From JBCDIQ01 sp039024295 (GTDB lineage Bacteria > Bacteroidota > Bacteroidia > J057), in the NCBI GenBank assembly GCA_039024295.1, contig JBCDIQ010000107.1, forward strand, positions 1-14,983: 14,983 bases of DNA, written 5' to 3'. The notes beneath the pieces are model-generated. The model saw only the letters and a list, made by a program, of their open reading frames with translations, was not told the origin of the DNA and did no database searches. Position numbers and translations under genes: made by a program. Positions 1 to 6,921 of this stretch are shown piece by piece. The number at the start of each line of letters is the position of its first letter. Positions within the stretch are counted from its first letter, which is position 1.

Positions 1-1
1 G

Positions 2-154
2 GATTACCTAGACTTTCTTTTATCTAGGTATCCTAAAAAATCTAATTTTGAATCCTCTCCAGAGAAAAAGTCAAATTTTGGTAGTGCCAAGGGACAAATT
101 ATTATGAGTGATGATTTCGATGAGCCTTTGGAAGATTTTAAGGAATACTCTTAA
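2..154 (+). CDS. DUF2281-type antitoxin (VapB-like), 3' end only
   Basis: The reading frame is open from the window edge to a TAA at 152-154, giving about 50 C-terminal residues. The end reads FGSAKGQIIMSDDFDEPLED followed by FKEYS. This tail (GSAKG...M.DDFD.PL.DF..Y) is the hallmark of small DUF2281 proteins that sit directly upstream of PIN-domain toxins. The last base of the stop codon is the first base of the toxin ATG (TAATG), so the two genes should be translationally coupled. By analogy with VapB-type antitoxins the C-terminal tail should bind and block the toxin, and the missing N-terminal half may bind DNA for autoregulation. The start and promoter are outside the window. The family call rests on the tail motif and the neighbour. 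Confidence 0.75.
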   Translation, partial: DYLDFLLSRYPKKSNFESSPEKKSNFGSAKGQIIMSDDFDEPLEDFKEYS

Positions 155-540
155 TGAGATATTTGATTGATACACACGTATTTATATGGTATGCCATAGG
201 TGACGCCAGAATCAGTCAAAAAGCCATTGGGATAATTGATAGCGAAGAGAAAAAGTATATTAGTATAGCCAGTTTATGGGAAATGGCAATAAAGGTAAAC
301 ATAGGGAAACTACATTTTTCATCTTCCTTTGAGGAAGTAATTGATAGACAACTAGAAATAAACAAATACAAAATTTTACCTATAACCAAAAAACACTTAA
401 CCAAGCTTAGTGGGCTAGGGTTGCACCATAAAGATCCCTTTGACAGGTTAATTATCTGCCAATCTTTGGCCGAAGGTATACCAATAGTCACGGTAGATTC
501 AAGTTTCAGTATGTATGAAGGGGTTCACCTTTTATGGTAG
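154..540 (+). CDS. PIN-domain ribonuclease toxin, VapC-like
   Basis: A complete 128-residue PIN domain, the usual length for a VapC-type toxin. The acidic metal-binding residues are in place: D6 in LIDTHVFIW, E43 in SLWEMAIK, D94 and D97 in HHKDPFDRLI, and D115 in TVDSSF. VapC-family proteins are Mg/Mn-dependent endoribonucleases that usually cut tRNA or rRNA and stop translation when the antitoxin is degraded; the target here cannot be read from sequence. The ATG overlaps the stop codon of the DUF2281 antitoxin by one base, giving the antitoxin-first order typical of these modules. The pair is visibly more AT-rich than the cyclase gene that follows, consistent with horizontal acquisition. 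The fold call is secure; toxicity is inferred from family and context. Confidence 0.88.
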   Translation: MRYLIDTHVFIWYAIGDARISQKAIGIIDSEEKKYISIASLWEMAIKVNIGKLHFSSSFEEVIDRQLEINKYKILPITKKHLTKLSGLGLHHKDPFDRLIICQSLAEGIPIVTVDSSFSMYEGVHLLW

Positions 541-713
541 AGGGTACACATTCAACGACTTCAGCATCTTAGTTTAGCTACAAGAACCTAAAAACCAAGT
601 CCTTCAAATAAAGGGCTGATCCAAGTTTCGTCTAAAGAATTTAAGTAATTTTGGGGAGGTCAATAGGCATAGATAAATGAAAGAAAAGAAGACTAATTGA
701 ATCCCGTATACAC

Positions 714-1790
714 ATGACCTTAGACAAGTTCAAATCCCAGCTTTTTCTTTTTGCTCAATTCATCCTAGTTTGGATCATCGCAACTTTTTTCTTCTCCTTC
801 CTTCGAAATTATGGCGTAGAAGAACGTTTTAATCAAAGCCCTGTCCGCGACCTCGACCCATCACAAGGATTGTCAGTTAATTTTGTGGTAGGAATTGTAG
901 CTGGGATTACCTACGGTATCTTGGAACTCCTGTTTGATCGGCCTTATTTTCAGAAGAACTCCTATGGCCGCATCATCTTGGGAAAAATCCTTTTATCGCT
1001 TATCTCGGTGAAGGTCATCATGGCCATCGCCCTTACCCTTATTGGCACATTTAAAGGTGTATATTTAACGCATGAAGCGTACGTCGAAACCTTAACAAGT
1101 AAGACCTATTGGGTTTTGGCAGTGTATTTCATATTTATCGCTGGCTTGATCTCCTTCGTCAGAATGGTGAGCAACAAGTTTGGCCCGGGCATCCTATGGA
1201 AGATGTTCATCGGGAAATACCGAAACCCCCGGGAGGAACAACGTATCTTCATGTTCCTCGATTTAAAATCCTCTACAACCATTGCAGAAAAGCTGGGGCA
1301 CGTAAAATTCAGCAACCTGATCCAGGATTGTTTCGCAGATTTAACTCCTGTCATCATCGACCATAAAGTGGAGGTGTACCAGTACGTTGGGGATGAGGCG
1401 GTGTTATGCTGGCCGGTGGAGGCAGGGATGGAAAACAATAATTGCATCCATTGTTTCTTTGATTACAAAAAGGAATTGGCCTCAAAGGCAGCGTATTACC
1501 AGAGAGAATACGGGCTAACCCCCTTTTTCAAAGCTGGTGTGCACATGGGAAAAGTGATTGTGGCGGAGGTTGGGCTGATCAAAAGAGAAATAGCCTATCA
1601 TGGAGATGTGCTCAATACAGCTGCCCGTATCCAAAGCCGATGCAACCACTTCAACCAGCCCCTTATTGTCTCTGAAACCTTGTTCAAACAACTACGACCT
1701 GATCCTGATATTACCAGTCAGGAATTAGGAGAAGAATTGCTCCGAGGCAAGGAAAAAGGGGTAAATATTTATGGAATATCCAAGGTTTAG
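714..1790 (+). CDS. Membrane-anchored class III adenylate/guanylate cyclase
   Basis: A 358-residue protein with four predicted membrane helices (about 12-30, 55-73, 88-112, 131-150) and a cytoplasmic class III cyclase domain (about 176-330). Metal-binding aspartates are D183 (FLDLKSST) and D227 (YVGDEAV); N301 and R305 in LNTAARIQ match the transition-state Asn/Arg pair. The position just before the GD motif, which is Lys in canonical adenylate cyclases, appears to be Gln223 (VYQYVGDE), so ATP versus GTP preference is uncertain. It should make a cyclic nucleotide from NTP at the inner membrane, with the four-helix part as a possible sensor. No SD is obvious before the ATG, common in Bacteroidota. 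It is a single gene, convergent with msrB. Confidence 0.88.
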   Translation: MTLDKFKSQLFLFAQFILVWIIATFFFSFLRNYGVEERFNQSPVRDLDPSQGLSVNFVVGIVAGITYGILELLFDRPYFQKNSYGRIILGKILLSLISVKVIMAIALTLIGTFKGVYLTHEAYVETLTSKTYWVLAVYFIFIAGLISFVRMVSNKFGPGILWKMFIGKYRNPREEQRIFMFLDLKSSTTIAEKLGHVKFSNLIQDCFADLTPVIIDHKVEVYQYVGDEAVLCWPVEAGMENNNCIHCFFDYKKELASKAAYYQREYGLTPFFKAGVHMGKVIVAEVGLIKREIAYHGDVLNTAARIQSRCNHFNQPLIVSETLFKQLRPDPDITSQELGEELLRGKEKGVNIYGISKV

Positions 1791-1795
1791 CCATG

Positions 1796-1855
1796 AATGG
1801 GGTGCGCCATTTATTGAACTTGAAAAGTTGACACACCCTCTGAGGCACCCTCATT
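1796..1855. terminator. Possible bidirectional terminator between convergent genes
   Basis: GGGTGC at 1800-1805 pairs with GCACCC at 1845-1850, and the outer AATG/CATT arms pair around one bulged base. A small AACTT-gaa-AAGTT hairpin (1816-1828) lies inside the long loop. It sits between the convergent cyclase and msrB genes and just overlaps the msrB stop codon. There is no long T tract, so this is tentative. Confidence 0.25.
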
Positions 1856-2387
1856 ATTTACCGTATTTCTCTTGCCATTCTTTGACTATCGGGGGCAGTT
1901 CTTCTCCCTCGGCCACAAAAATCAGCGAAGCAGAGTTCATGCAGTAGCGCAGTCCTGTTGGCTTAGGACCATCGTTAAACACATGGCCCAGATGGGAACC
2001 ACTTCCGCTATCAACTACTTCTGTACGAACCATTCCGAGGCTTCTGTCGACAATTTCAATCACCGCATTTTCCTCAATTGGCTGATAAAAGCTAGGCCAT
2101 CCGGTGCCTGATTTATATTTATGCTCGGAGCTAAACAAGGGCTGACCTGTGGCCGCTGAGTAGTAAATACCCTTTTTCTTATTGTCCCAGTATGCACCGG
2201 AAAAAGCATATTCTGTTCCTTGTTCACGAAGGATGTAGAATTGCTCTTTTGTAAGCATCTCTTTCCACTCCTCTTCTGTCTTTTGAATAGGGTATGAGTT
2301 GCTGCTTTCTTCGTTTGAGGGGGCAGTTGTCTGGCACGCTCCCGTGAGACAGGCAAGGCTAAGAATTAAGATCAGCGAAAACTTCAT
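1854..2387 (-). CDS. msrB: Lipoprotein peptide-methionine (R)-S-oxide reductase MsrB
   Basis: A 177-residue protein with a lipoprotein signal (MKFSLILILSLACLTGAC; lipobox LTGAC, lipidated Cys18), so it should be anchored in the cell envelope. The MsrB domain spans about 37-172: GSGTGWPSF-type motif at 93-100, the SHLGHVFNDG block at 131-140, and catalytic Cys149 in RYCMNSASL. It reduces methionine-R-sulfoxide in oxidatively damaged exported proteins. The usual zinc-binding CxxC pairs are absent: the first region reads YYSAATGQPLF and the second DSGSGSHLGHVF. After processing only Cys18 (lipidated) and Cys149 remain, so no ordinary resolving cysteine is visible. The ATG is preceded by an A-rich leader. 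It is transcribed alone, convergent with the cyclase. Confidence 0.93.
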   Translation of the reverse strand: MKFSLILILSLACLTGACQTTAPSNEESSNSYPIQKTEEEWKEMLTKEQFYILREQGTEYAFSGAYWDNKKKGIYYSAATGQPLFSSEHKYKSGTGWPSFYQPIEENAVIEIVDRSLGMVRTEVVDSGSGSHLGHVFNDGPKPTGLRYCMNSASLIFVAEGEELPPIVKEWQEKYGK

Positions 2388-2477
2388 GGTTTTTTTCTTT
2401 CGGTAAACGAGAGGTCAATCCAATTGTTTCACAAAATGCCGAATTAATTTAATTGCTGTATAATAGGGTCTTTCAAA

Positions 2478-2495
2478 ATGTCGCTTTCGCGACAT
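2478..2495 (-). terminator. GNRA-capped hairpin, probable terminator of the small membrane gene
   Basis: A perfect 7-bp stem. Read on the minus strand it is ATGTCGC, loop GAAA, GCGACAT, followed by TTTG. The loop is a GNRA tetraloop closed by C-G, which is very stable. It lies about 120 bases beyond the stop of the gene ending at 2615 and upstream of msrB. The T tract is short, so a role as transcript-end stabiliser or another regulatory site is possible. Confidence 0.4.
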
Positions 2496-2614
2496 ATAAT
2501 ACTTTGAAACGCCTTGTTTTGAGGTCGCCAATTGCTTGAAAAATGTAATTTCAGGTAAAAATTAACCTGTCAGGTCCTTGTTTCCCACAATTGGAAGTCT
2601 CTATCCTTCGCTTT

Positions 2615-2965
2615 TTATTGATTAATCACCAGATACAAGCCCCCACAAATTCCTGCACCCAATATGAGCGACCACGATATCCAATCTTTGAATTCATTTT
2701 TCTTATGCATCAAAAATAACAGGTGTAGCATCACGTGCACAATGAAGAAAATACTACAACCAGTCCTGAACGATTCATTCAGGATGATAGAAGGGGAAAG
2801 CGGAAGGTAAAAGAGCGGAATGTGAAGGAAAATAAACGTAATCATTCCTGCTCGATCATTCATCAAGCTAATCCCAGGAAATATCCTCCACTCGTGGCAC
2901 CTCATGGCATCCATTTCGTGCATTAGAATGAAGGTTAATCCAAGGGTGAAAACATCTATGCTCAT
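2615..2965 (-). CDS. Small four-helix membrane protein (DUF6713-like)
   Basis: The ATG at 2965 gives 116 residues; the frame stays open for seven more codons to a TTG at 2986, but the ATG is the more natural start. The protein has four hydrophobic stretches. It contains a striking conserved-looking stretch after helix 1, MHEMDAMRCHEWRIFPG, rich in His, Glu, Asp and Cys, followed by HIPLFYLP. I recall this HEMDA.RC.EWR signature from the uncharacterised DUF6713 membrane family, but that match is from memory. No enzymatic role is known. The polar residues next to the membrane could bind a metal or cofactor (inference). It stands alone, about 230 bases upstream of msrB on the same strand. Confidence 0.7.
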   Translation of the reverse strand: MSIDVFTLGLTFILMHEMDAMRCHEWRIFPGISLMNDRAGMITFIFLHIPLFYLPLSPSIILNESFRTGCSIFFIVHVMLHLLFLMHKKNEFKDWISWSLILGAGICGGLYLVINQ

Positions 2966-3302
2966 ATTTATTACTCTTTTGAGCAAAGAGGCACATAGTT
3001 CTTGGAAGATGCTAGACGCTTCCGTTTAATGAAGGGAATCCTTCTTTGGGTTAGGGTTTACTTAAAGAATTAGGGATACTTCCTCCGGTAAGGTAGGACA
3101 ATGGGAAAACGGCGGCTGTACCGCACTTCCCAACTCCAACACATCCAAATAATAGCAAAAAGCATGTTGTTATGAATTGTCTGTATATATGCAGTAGTTT
3201 TTCCACAAATGTGGAGCAACTACGCATCAGCTAGAAGGTATTTCCGACCAGCTATGGAATGCACAGGATGAGCTTTAGGAAATAGGGAATGGAGGACAAC
3301 TG
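2966..3302. other. Non-coding stretch with small dyads
   Basis: No convincing gene is visible in about 337 bases between two minus-strand genes. It holds two short hairpin-forming dyads: GAAGG-gaat-CCTTC at 3031-3044 and TCCACA-aa-TGTGGA at 3202-3215. Either could be a regulatory or terminator element, but neither is strong enough to assign. Confidence 0.4.
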
Positions 3303-3590
3303 TTATTTCATTTTTATTAAAACTTCCTCAATAGCCATAACCAATTGACTGTGAGAGTCAGTAAAAGGTTTTCTGATGTGATTAAATCTCTCCTCATTCC
3401 AGTTATTTTTTTCCTGAAGACTTGGTAGATCATCTAATCCATTCAGGTAATAGTCCATTACAGGTTGTAGTACCGTTAATCCCTCGGAGTATTCCCAGTA
3501 GAGTTGCCTTAGTAAAAGCAAGTGATCTACTTCACTTTCAGAAGGAGCAGACTTAAGGTTATTCAGTATGTTAAGTGTCCTATTTTTCAT
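3303..3590 (-). CDS. Small helical hypothetical protein
   Basis: A 95-residue ORF starting at ATG, with no signal peptide or membrane segment. It is predicted mostly helical (SEVDHLLLLRQLYWEYSEGL and a C-terminal QLVMAIEEVLIKMK helix), acidic in the middle and likely cytoplasmic. I do not recognise the family. Amphipathic composition and plausible codon use favour a real gene, and the opposite strand has no better candidate. It lies 143 bases downstream of the CBS-HEPN gene on the same strand and may share its transcript. Confidence 0.5.
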   Translation of the reverse strand: MKNRTLNILNNLKSAPSESEVDHLLLLRQLYWEYSEGLTVLQPVMDYYLNGLDDLPSLQEKNNWNEERFNHIRKPFTDSHSQLVMAIEEVLIKMK

Positions 3591-3733
3591 AGATCATAAC
3601 GTTCAAGCTATTCTCTGTACTAACTCAAGAGATTTTGAGGAAAAAGCAAATGTTGGACAGCATGCCCCTTTTTCTCGCTTATGCCCAGCAAAAATTAAAC
3701 ACCCATTTGAAACTTCCTCCCGGGTGCAACCTG

Positions 3734-4546
3734 CTACCTGTTCTTTAGCATAAATAGCAGTTTGTCAATCTTGGTTAATCGCTGGTTTAATTTTTTGACA
3801 GTATTCTCATTGTCAATCAGGCTCCTGTTCGGATGGGCTACCCTTTTCCTGATTTCGTTGATGCTATTAAAATGAGTCCATTTCCTTCTTGAAAGGCCGA
3901 ATTCATTGTATAAGCCCTTCTCGGTGATGATGTTGAGCAAATCAACAAAATAGAAGTGCTCGGTAAATTTATTTTCCAGGTCTAGGGAAATCAGCTGCTC
4001 ATAAGTTGCTAGCATCAGTCGATACTTACAGTCTTCCCTTGAATCATCGACTTTCGATTTAGCCCAGGCAATGGTTTCCGCTTCGGATAAGCAATAATAT
4101 AGGAATTCCTCCAGGCTTCGTTCAAGTTCGCAGATGAGGCTGAACAGCAACACTTGCACCTGACGGCAGTTTAAATTCCCAATGGTGATCAGCCCCTTCA
4201 CCTCATTCTTGAACGTCAAGAAGAAAAAATTCCGATTGGTTCGGTCAAATAGGTCAATGACCTCTCTGATATTCGAATCTAATTGCAGGGTATCTTCATA
4301 TGTGATGGGAAGCACTTCCGTTTGCGAATACTCATTGGGAACGCGCGTTTTGACATAGGAGACGGTCTTTCCATTTTTCCCAACAATCGGCAAAACATCA
4401 AACCGGTTTTCCCGCATAACCTTAAGGTGAGATTTTGTTTCCACTTCTTCATCTGTGGTGAAAGCCCATCTTTGGTGGCTCAACCCCACTGATGCTGCGG
4501 TAATGGTTAACCTGCCTTCATCCTGGAAAAAAATCTCTTCTATCAT
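3734..4546 (-). CDS. CBS-domain protein with C-terminal HEPN-like domain
   Basis: A 270-residue cytoplasmic protein. Residues about 38-125 look like a CBS pair: MRENRFDVLPIVGKNGKTV is a first CBS strand-turn, and the segment from about 86 through NFFFLTFKNEVKGLITIGNL is the second. CBS pairs bind adenine nucleotides as sensors. The rest is helical and ends in EIRKRVAHPNRSL (231-243), where R233 and H238 make the R-x4-H motif of HEPN domains, many of which are RNases. The layout suggests a nucleotide-gated HEPN effector or sensor; this is inference. HEPN domains can also be non-catalytic scaffolds. No antitoxin gene overlaps it, and no membrane segment is present. It is upstream of the small hypothetical gene at 3303-3590. 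Confidence 0.75.
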   Translation of the reverse strand: MIEEIFFQDEGRLTITAASVGLSHQRWAFTTDEEVETKSHLKVMRENRFDVLPIVGKNGKTVSYVKTRVPNEYSQTEVLPITYEDTLQLDSNIREVIDLFDRTNRNFFFLTFKNEVKGLITIGNLNCRQVQVLLFSLICELERSLEEFLYYCLSEAETIAWAKSKVDDSREDCKYRLMLATYEQLISLDLENKFTEHFYFVDLLNIITEKGLYNEFGLSRRKWTHFNSINEIRKRVAHPNRSLIDNENTVKKLNQRLTKIDKLLFMLKNR

Positions 4547-4639
4547 CTTTGTGTATGCTTTTTGCAGATAGGTCAGCTATGGGCAATTCAGTCCCCAGGA
4601 AGCAAATGCTTAAACTGAAATCCCATATGCTTTTTCCCA

Positions 4640-5323
4640 TCAATGGTGCCCATCGAAGTAGGTGAATAATTGATAGGCAAACAACCCTATGCCTGCCAGG
4701 ACGAGGTACCAGTTCACCGCTTTGTAAAAAGCGGGAAACTGACGGTGCTTCCGGGAAAGCGTGATGATGAAAACAATGGGAATTAACGCCAACACTTGTC
4801 CTACTTCTACGCCCAGGTTGAAACACAGGATTTTTGCCAGGAACTGTTCTTCTCCCATATCAAAGGATTGCAACCGCGTAGAAAGCCCAAAACCGTGAAT
4901 CAACCCAAATATGCCCACCATCAGCAGTAAATTGGGCGATTTTACCTTTAGGGTATCAAATCCGCCCAGGTTCTCAAACCCCTTGTACAGCACACTCAGG
5001 GCGATCACTGCATCTACCAGGTGTTCATTTGCCGTAACTCCAGCATAGGTTGCACCAATCAAAGTAATGCAATGTCCTATCGTGAACACGGTGATGAACT
5101 TCAAGATGTCCTTGAAACTGTTCAGGTAGAAGACGACCCCTGCTAAAAACAGCAGGTGGTCATACCCGGTGAGCATATGGGTAGTACCTACCTGGAGATA
5201 AGCCCATAAACCCCCACTCCGCAGGAGCTCCTGATCGGCATTTGTAACACCGTGGGCAAACCCCACAAGTGGGACGAACAGGAGTAAAAGAGGAAATACT
5301 TGCCTCAACTTGGGATGCCTCAC
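4640..5323 (-). CDS. HupE/UreJ-family metal (nickel) permease
   Basis: A 227-residue protein with an N-terminal signal/helix (about 8-24, ending GFAHG) and about six further helices. Family motifs: THMLTGYDHLLFLAG (H49, D55, H56), TIGHC (H84), GFENLGG (E116), LIHGFGL (H143) and FNLGVEVGQ. HupE/UreJ proteins are small permeases linked to nickel supply for hydrogenase or urease; neither enzyme is in this window, so the metal is inferred. The start is GTG at 5321-5323, whose first base is the last base of the preceding TAG, with AGGAG just upstream. This is a tight translational coupling to the His-rich partner. The final FDGHH adds two C-terminal histidines. Confidence 0.87.
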   Translation of the reverse strand: MRHPKLRQVFPLLLLFVPLVGFAHGVTNADQELLRSGGLWAYLQVGTTHMLTGYDHLLFLAGVVFYLNSFKDILKFITVFTIGHCITLIGATYAGVTANEHLVDAVIALSVLYKGFENLGGFDTLKVKSPNLLLMVGIFGLIHGFGLSTRLQSFDMGEEQFLAKILCFNLGVEVGQVLALIPIVFIITLSRKHRQFPAFYKAVNWYLVLAGIGLFAYQLFTYFDGHH

Positions 5324-6801
5324 TAGCTCCTGTTTCTAAAGATTAGAAATAATACCCCAACGATGAGTAAGCTACCCAGTATAAACCCCCAGGTAGGAAT
5401 GCCGCCCTCGTGCTCATGATCATCATGGGTGTGGGTATCGCTACCATGTTGATGGCTGACCTCAAAAGTCAAGGTCGCCCATTTGGACTGGTGGGTTAAT
5501 GCCTCGTCATCTTCTACCGCAACCATATGAATGGTTCGCAGGTAGTAGATGCCATCATGTGGTAGATCCACTGTGACGATTCCTTTATCATTGGTTCGCA
5601 GCTGTTGACCAGTGGTATGCGTATGTGTTTCTTCTTCCCGTGATTTGTGGGCATGTGCGTGTTGCCCATCATCGTGTGCATGCTCATGGGAATGGGCTTC
5701 TCCATCATGCTCATGGGTGTGGCTGTGAGTTTCTCCCGCTTGTGAGTTGTGGGCATGTGCATGTTCTTTATCGTCATGTGCATGCTCATGGGAATGGGTT
5801 TCTCCATCGTGCTCATGGGTGTGGCTGTGGGTATTTTCTCCCTGTGAGTTGTGGGCATGGGCATGTTGTCCATCATCGTGCGCATGCTCATGGGAATGGG
5901 TTTCTCCATCGTGCTCATGTGTGTGGCTGTGGGTATTTTCTCCCTGTGAGTTGTGGGTATGGGAATGGTCCCCATCATCATGTGCATGCTCGTGAGAATG
6001 GGTTTCTCCATCGTGCTCATGCGTGTGGCTGTGGGTATCTTCTACCTGTGAGTTTTGGTCATGTGCATGTTCCCCATCGTCATGTGCATGCTCGTGGGAA
6101 TGGGTTTCTCCATCGTGCTCATGCGTGTGGCTGTGGGTCTGCTGAATGTGGTTCGCATACACCAGCTGGTTCGGAAGGGGCTTACCGTCTAACAATAACT
6201 GCACTTCCAGCTTTTCACCACTGTAGGTTGTATAAGGATTGGCTTGTGGCACAAACTCTATGGGGTAGCCCAGTATTGTACTCCAGTCGTCGGTTTTGAC
6301 ATCTCCTACCTGATAAATGGCTTTTACATGTTTCTGGTAACTCTCTACAGCATTTTGATCCAATAGCTTATTGCTGGTACGGTATTCGAGCATATCCAAC
6401 ACTCCATCATGTTCCAGGTAGCGGTTAAATTTTTCGGCAGTAAGTTCTATGTTTCTGGCCTTGGTAGAGACGCCAGCTACGTAGGTACCCGCTTTTCCCG
6501 CGGTAAAGGTTAACTGGGTGATGGTGCTGTCCTGGTCTTGCCATTGGTTGGGATTAATGGCTACCCTCTCTCCGTGAGTAATAACGGAAGCGTCCAGCAT
6601 ACGATCCCGTGTAATGAGGTTCTCACTATTTTCAAAAGTCCCGTTATACAGGCTTAAGGTCGCTTCTTGATCGGGCTGTAGGAAGTAGGTTTCCATTTTT
6701 ATGTACAGGTCGTGGCCGGATAACAGCACCAGTGCCACTAGGAGGTACAGGGAACTGAAAATCCTTCCTTTGAGCTTCTTGACAAAAACGCTTGGGTTCA
6801 T
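5323..6801 (-). CDS. DUF4198-type periplasmic metal-binding protein with His-rich tandem repeats
   Basis: A 492-residue protein. A signal/anchor helix at about 14-29 ends LLSG, so the mature protein would begin HDLYIKM, like DUF4198 proteins, which often start with His after cleavage. Residues 30-185 form the first domain; a second beta domain begins at about 192 (YSGEKLEVQLLLDGKPLPNQ) and resumes at 402 (TNDKGIVTVDLPHDGIYYLR). Between them sit five 34-residue repeats (222-391) with about 54 histidines plus many Asp/Glu. The C-terminus has a further His/Asp cluster (THTHDDHEHEGG), a membrane helix (about 470-487) and an RNRS tail, so it should be anchored facing the periplasm. Its stop overlaps the HupE-type permease start. 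Likely role: binding and buffering Ni/Co/Zn and handing it to the permease (inference). Confidence 0.82.
   Translation of the reverse strand: MNPSVFVKKLKGRIFSSLYLLVALVLLSGHDLYIKMETYFLQPDQEATLSLYNGTFENSENLITRDRMLDASVITHGERVAINPNQWQDQDSTITQLTFTAGKAGTYVAGVSTKARNIELTAEKFNRYLEHDGVLDMLEYRTSNKLLDQNAVESYQKHVKAIYQVGDVKTDDWSTILGYPIEFVPQANPYTTYSGEKLEVQLLLDGKPLPNQLVYANHIQQTHSHTHEHDGETHSHEHAHDDGEHAHDQNSQVEDTHSHTHEHDGETHSHEHAHDDGDHSHTHNSQGENTHSHTHEHDGETHSHEHAHDDGQHAHAHNSQGENTHSHTHEHDGETHSHEHAHDDKEHAHAHNSQAGETHSHTHEHDGEAHSHEHAHDDGQHAHAHKSREEETHTHTTGQQLRTNDKGIVTVDLPHDGIYYLRTIHMVAVEDDEALTHQSKWATLTFEVSHQHGSDTHTHDDHEHEGGIPTWGFILGSLLIVGVLFLIFRNRS
5629..6138 (-). repeat. Five tandem 102-bp units encoding 34-residue His-rich repeats
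   Basis: Five in-frame copies, at residues 222-255, 256-289, 290-323, 324-357 and 358-391 of the DUF4198-type protein. Each starts THSHTHEHDGE(T/A)HSHEHAHDD; only the last third varies (for example GEHAHDQNSQVED against GQHAHAHNSQGEN). Units carry 10 or 11 histidines. A decayed sixth start (THTHTT) follows. The DNA copies are also very similar, which suggests recent duplication and a potential for copy-number change. Confidence 0.95.
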
Positions 6802-6858
6802 AGGTGTCTGGTGTTTTGGTTGGTTTATGGTTTGGTAAATTGTCTAATGGCCTATTTA

Positions 6859-6892
6859 CACAGCATGACCAGCTTATGGTGGTCATACTGTG
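6859..6892 (-). promoter_or_regulatory. 13-bp inverted repeat, candidate NikR-like operator
   Basis: On the plus strand CACAGCATGACCA (6859-6871) and TGGTCATACTGTG (6880-6892) are inverted repeats with one mismatch and an 8-base spacer. Read on the minus strand it contains GTATGA, 14 bases, TCATGC. The E. coli NikR operator is GTATGA, 16 bases, TCATAC. It lies 58 bases upstream of the DUF4198-type start. As minus-strand RNA the mismatch becomes a G-U pair, so a hairpin role is also possible, but no U tract follows. Confidence 0.45.
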
Positions 6893-6921
6893 CAAGTTCG
6901 GTTTTAAGACATTTTTCCTTT

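Noticed and set aside
2478..2495. Family of dispersed repeats linking this hairpin with CGTCGCGACG at 14919-14928
   Set aside because: They share only a GTCGC/GCGAC core. Two short copies in 15 kb with different spacing do not establish a repeat family.
4518..4826. 102-codon minus-strand frame overlapping the start of the CBS-HEPN gene and the end of the HupE-type gene
   Set aside because: It overlaps two well-supported genes in another frame and encodes a basic, low-quality sequence typical of an out-of-frame shadow.
5514..6299. Long alternative reading frames on both strands across the His-rich repeat region
   Set aside because: They are by-products of the repeated, biased codons of the DUF4198-type gene. 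The products are low-complexity Met/Pro/Thr or Cys/Trp/Gly strings with no start signal or domain.
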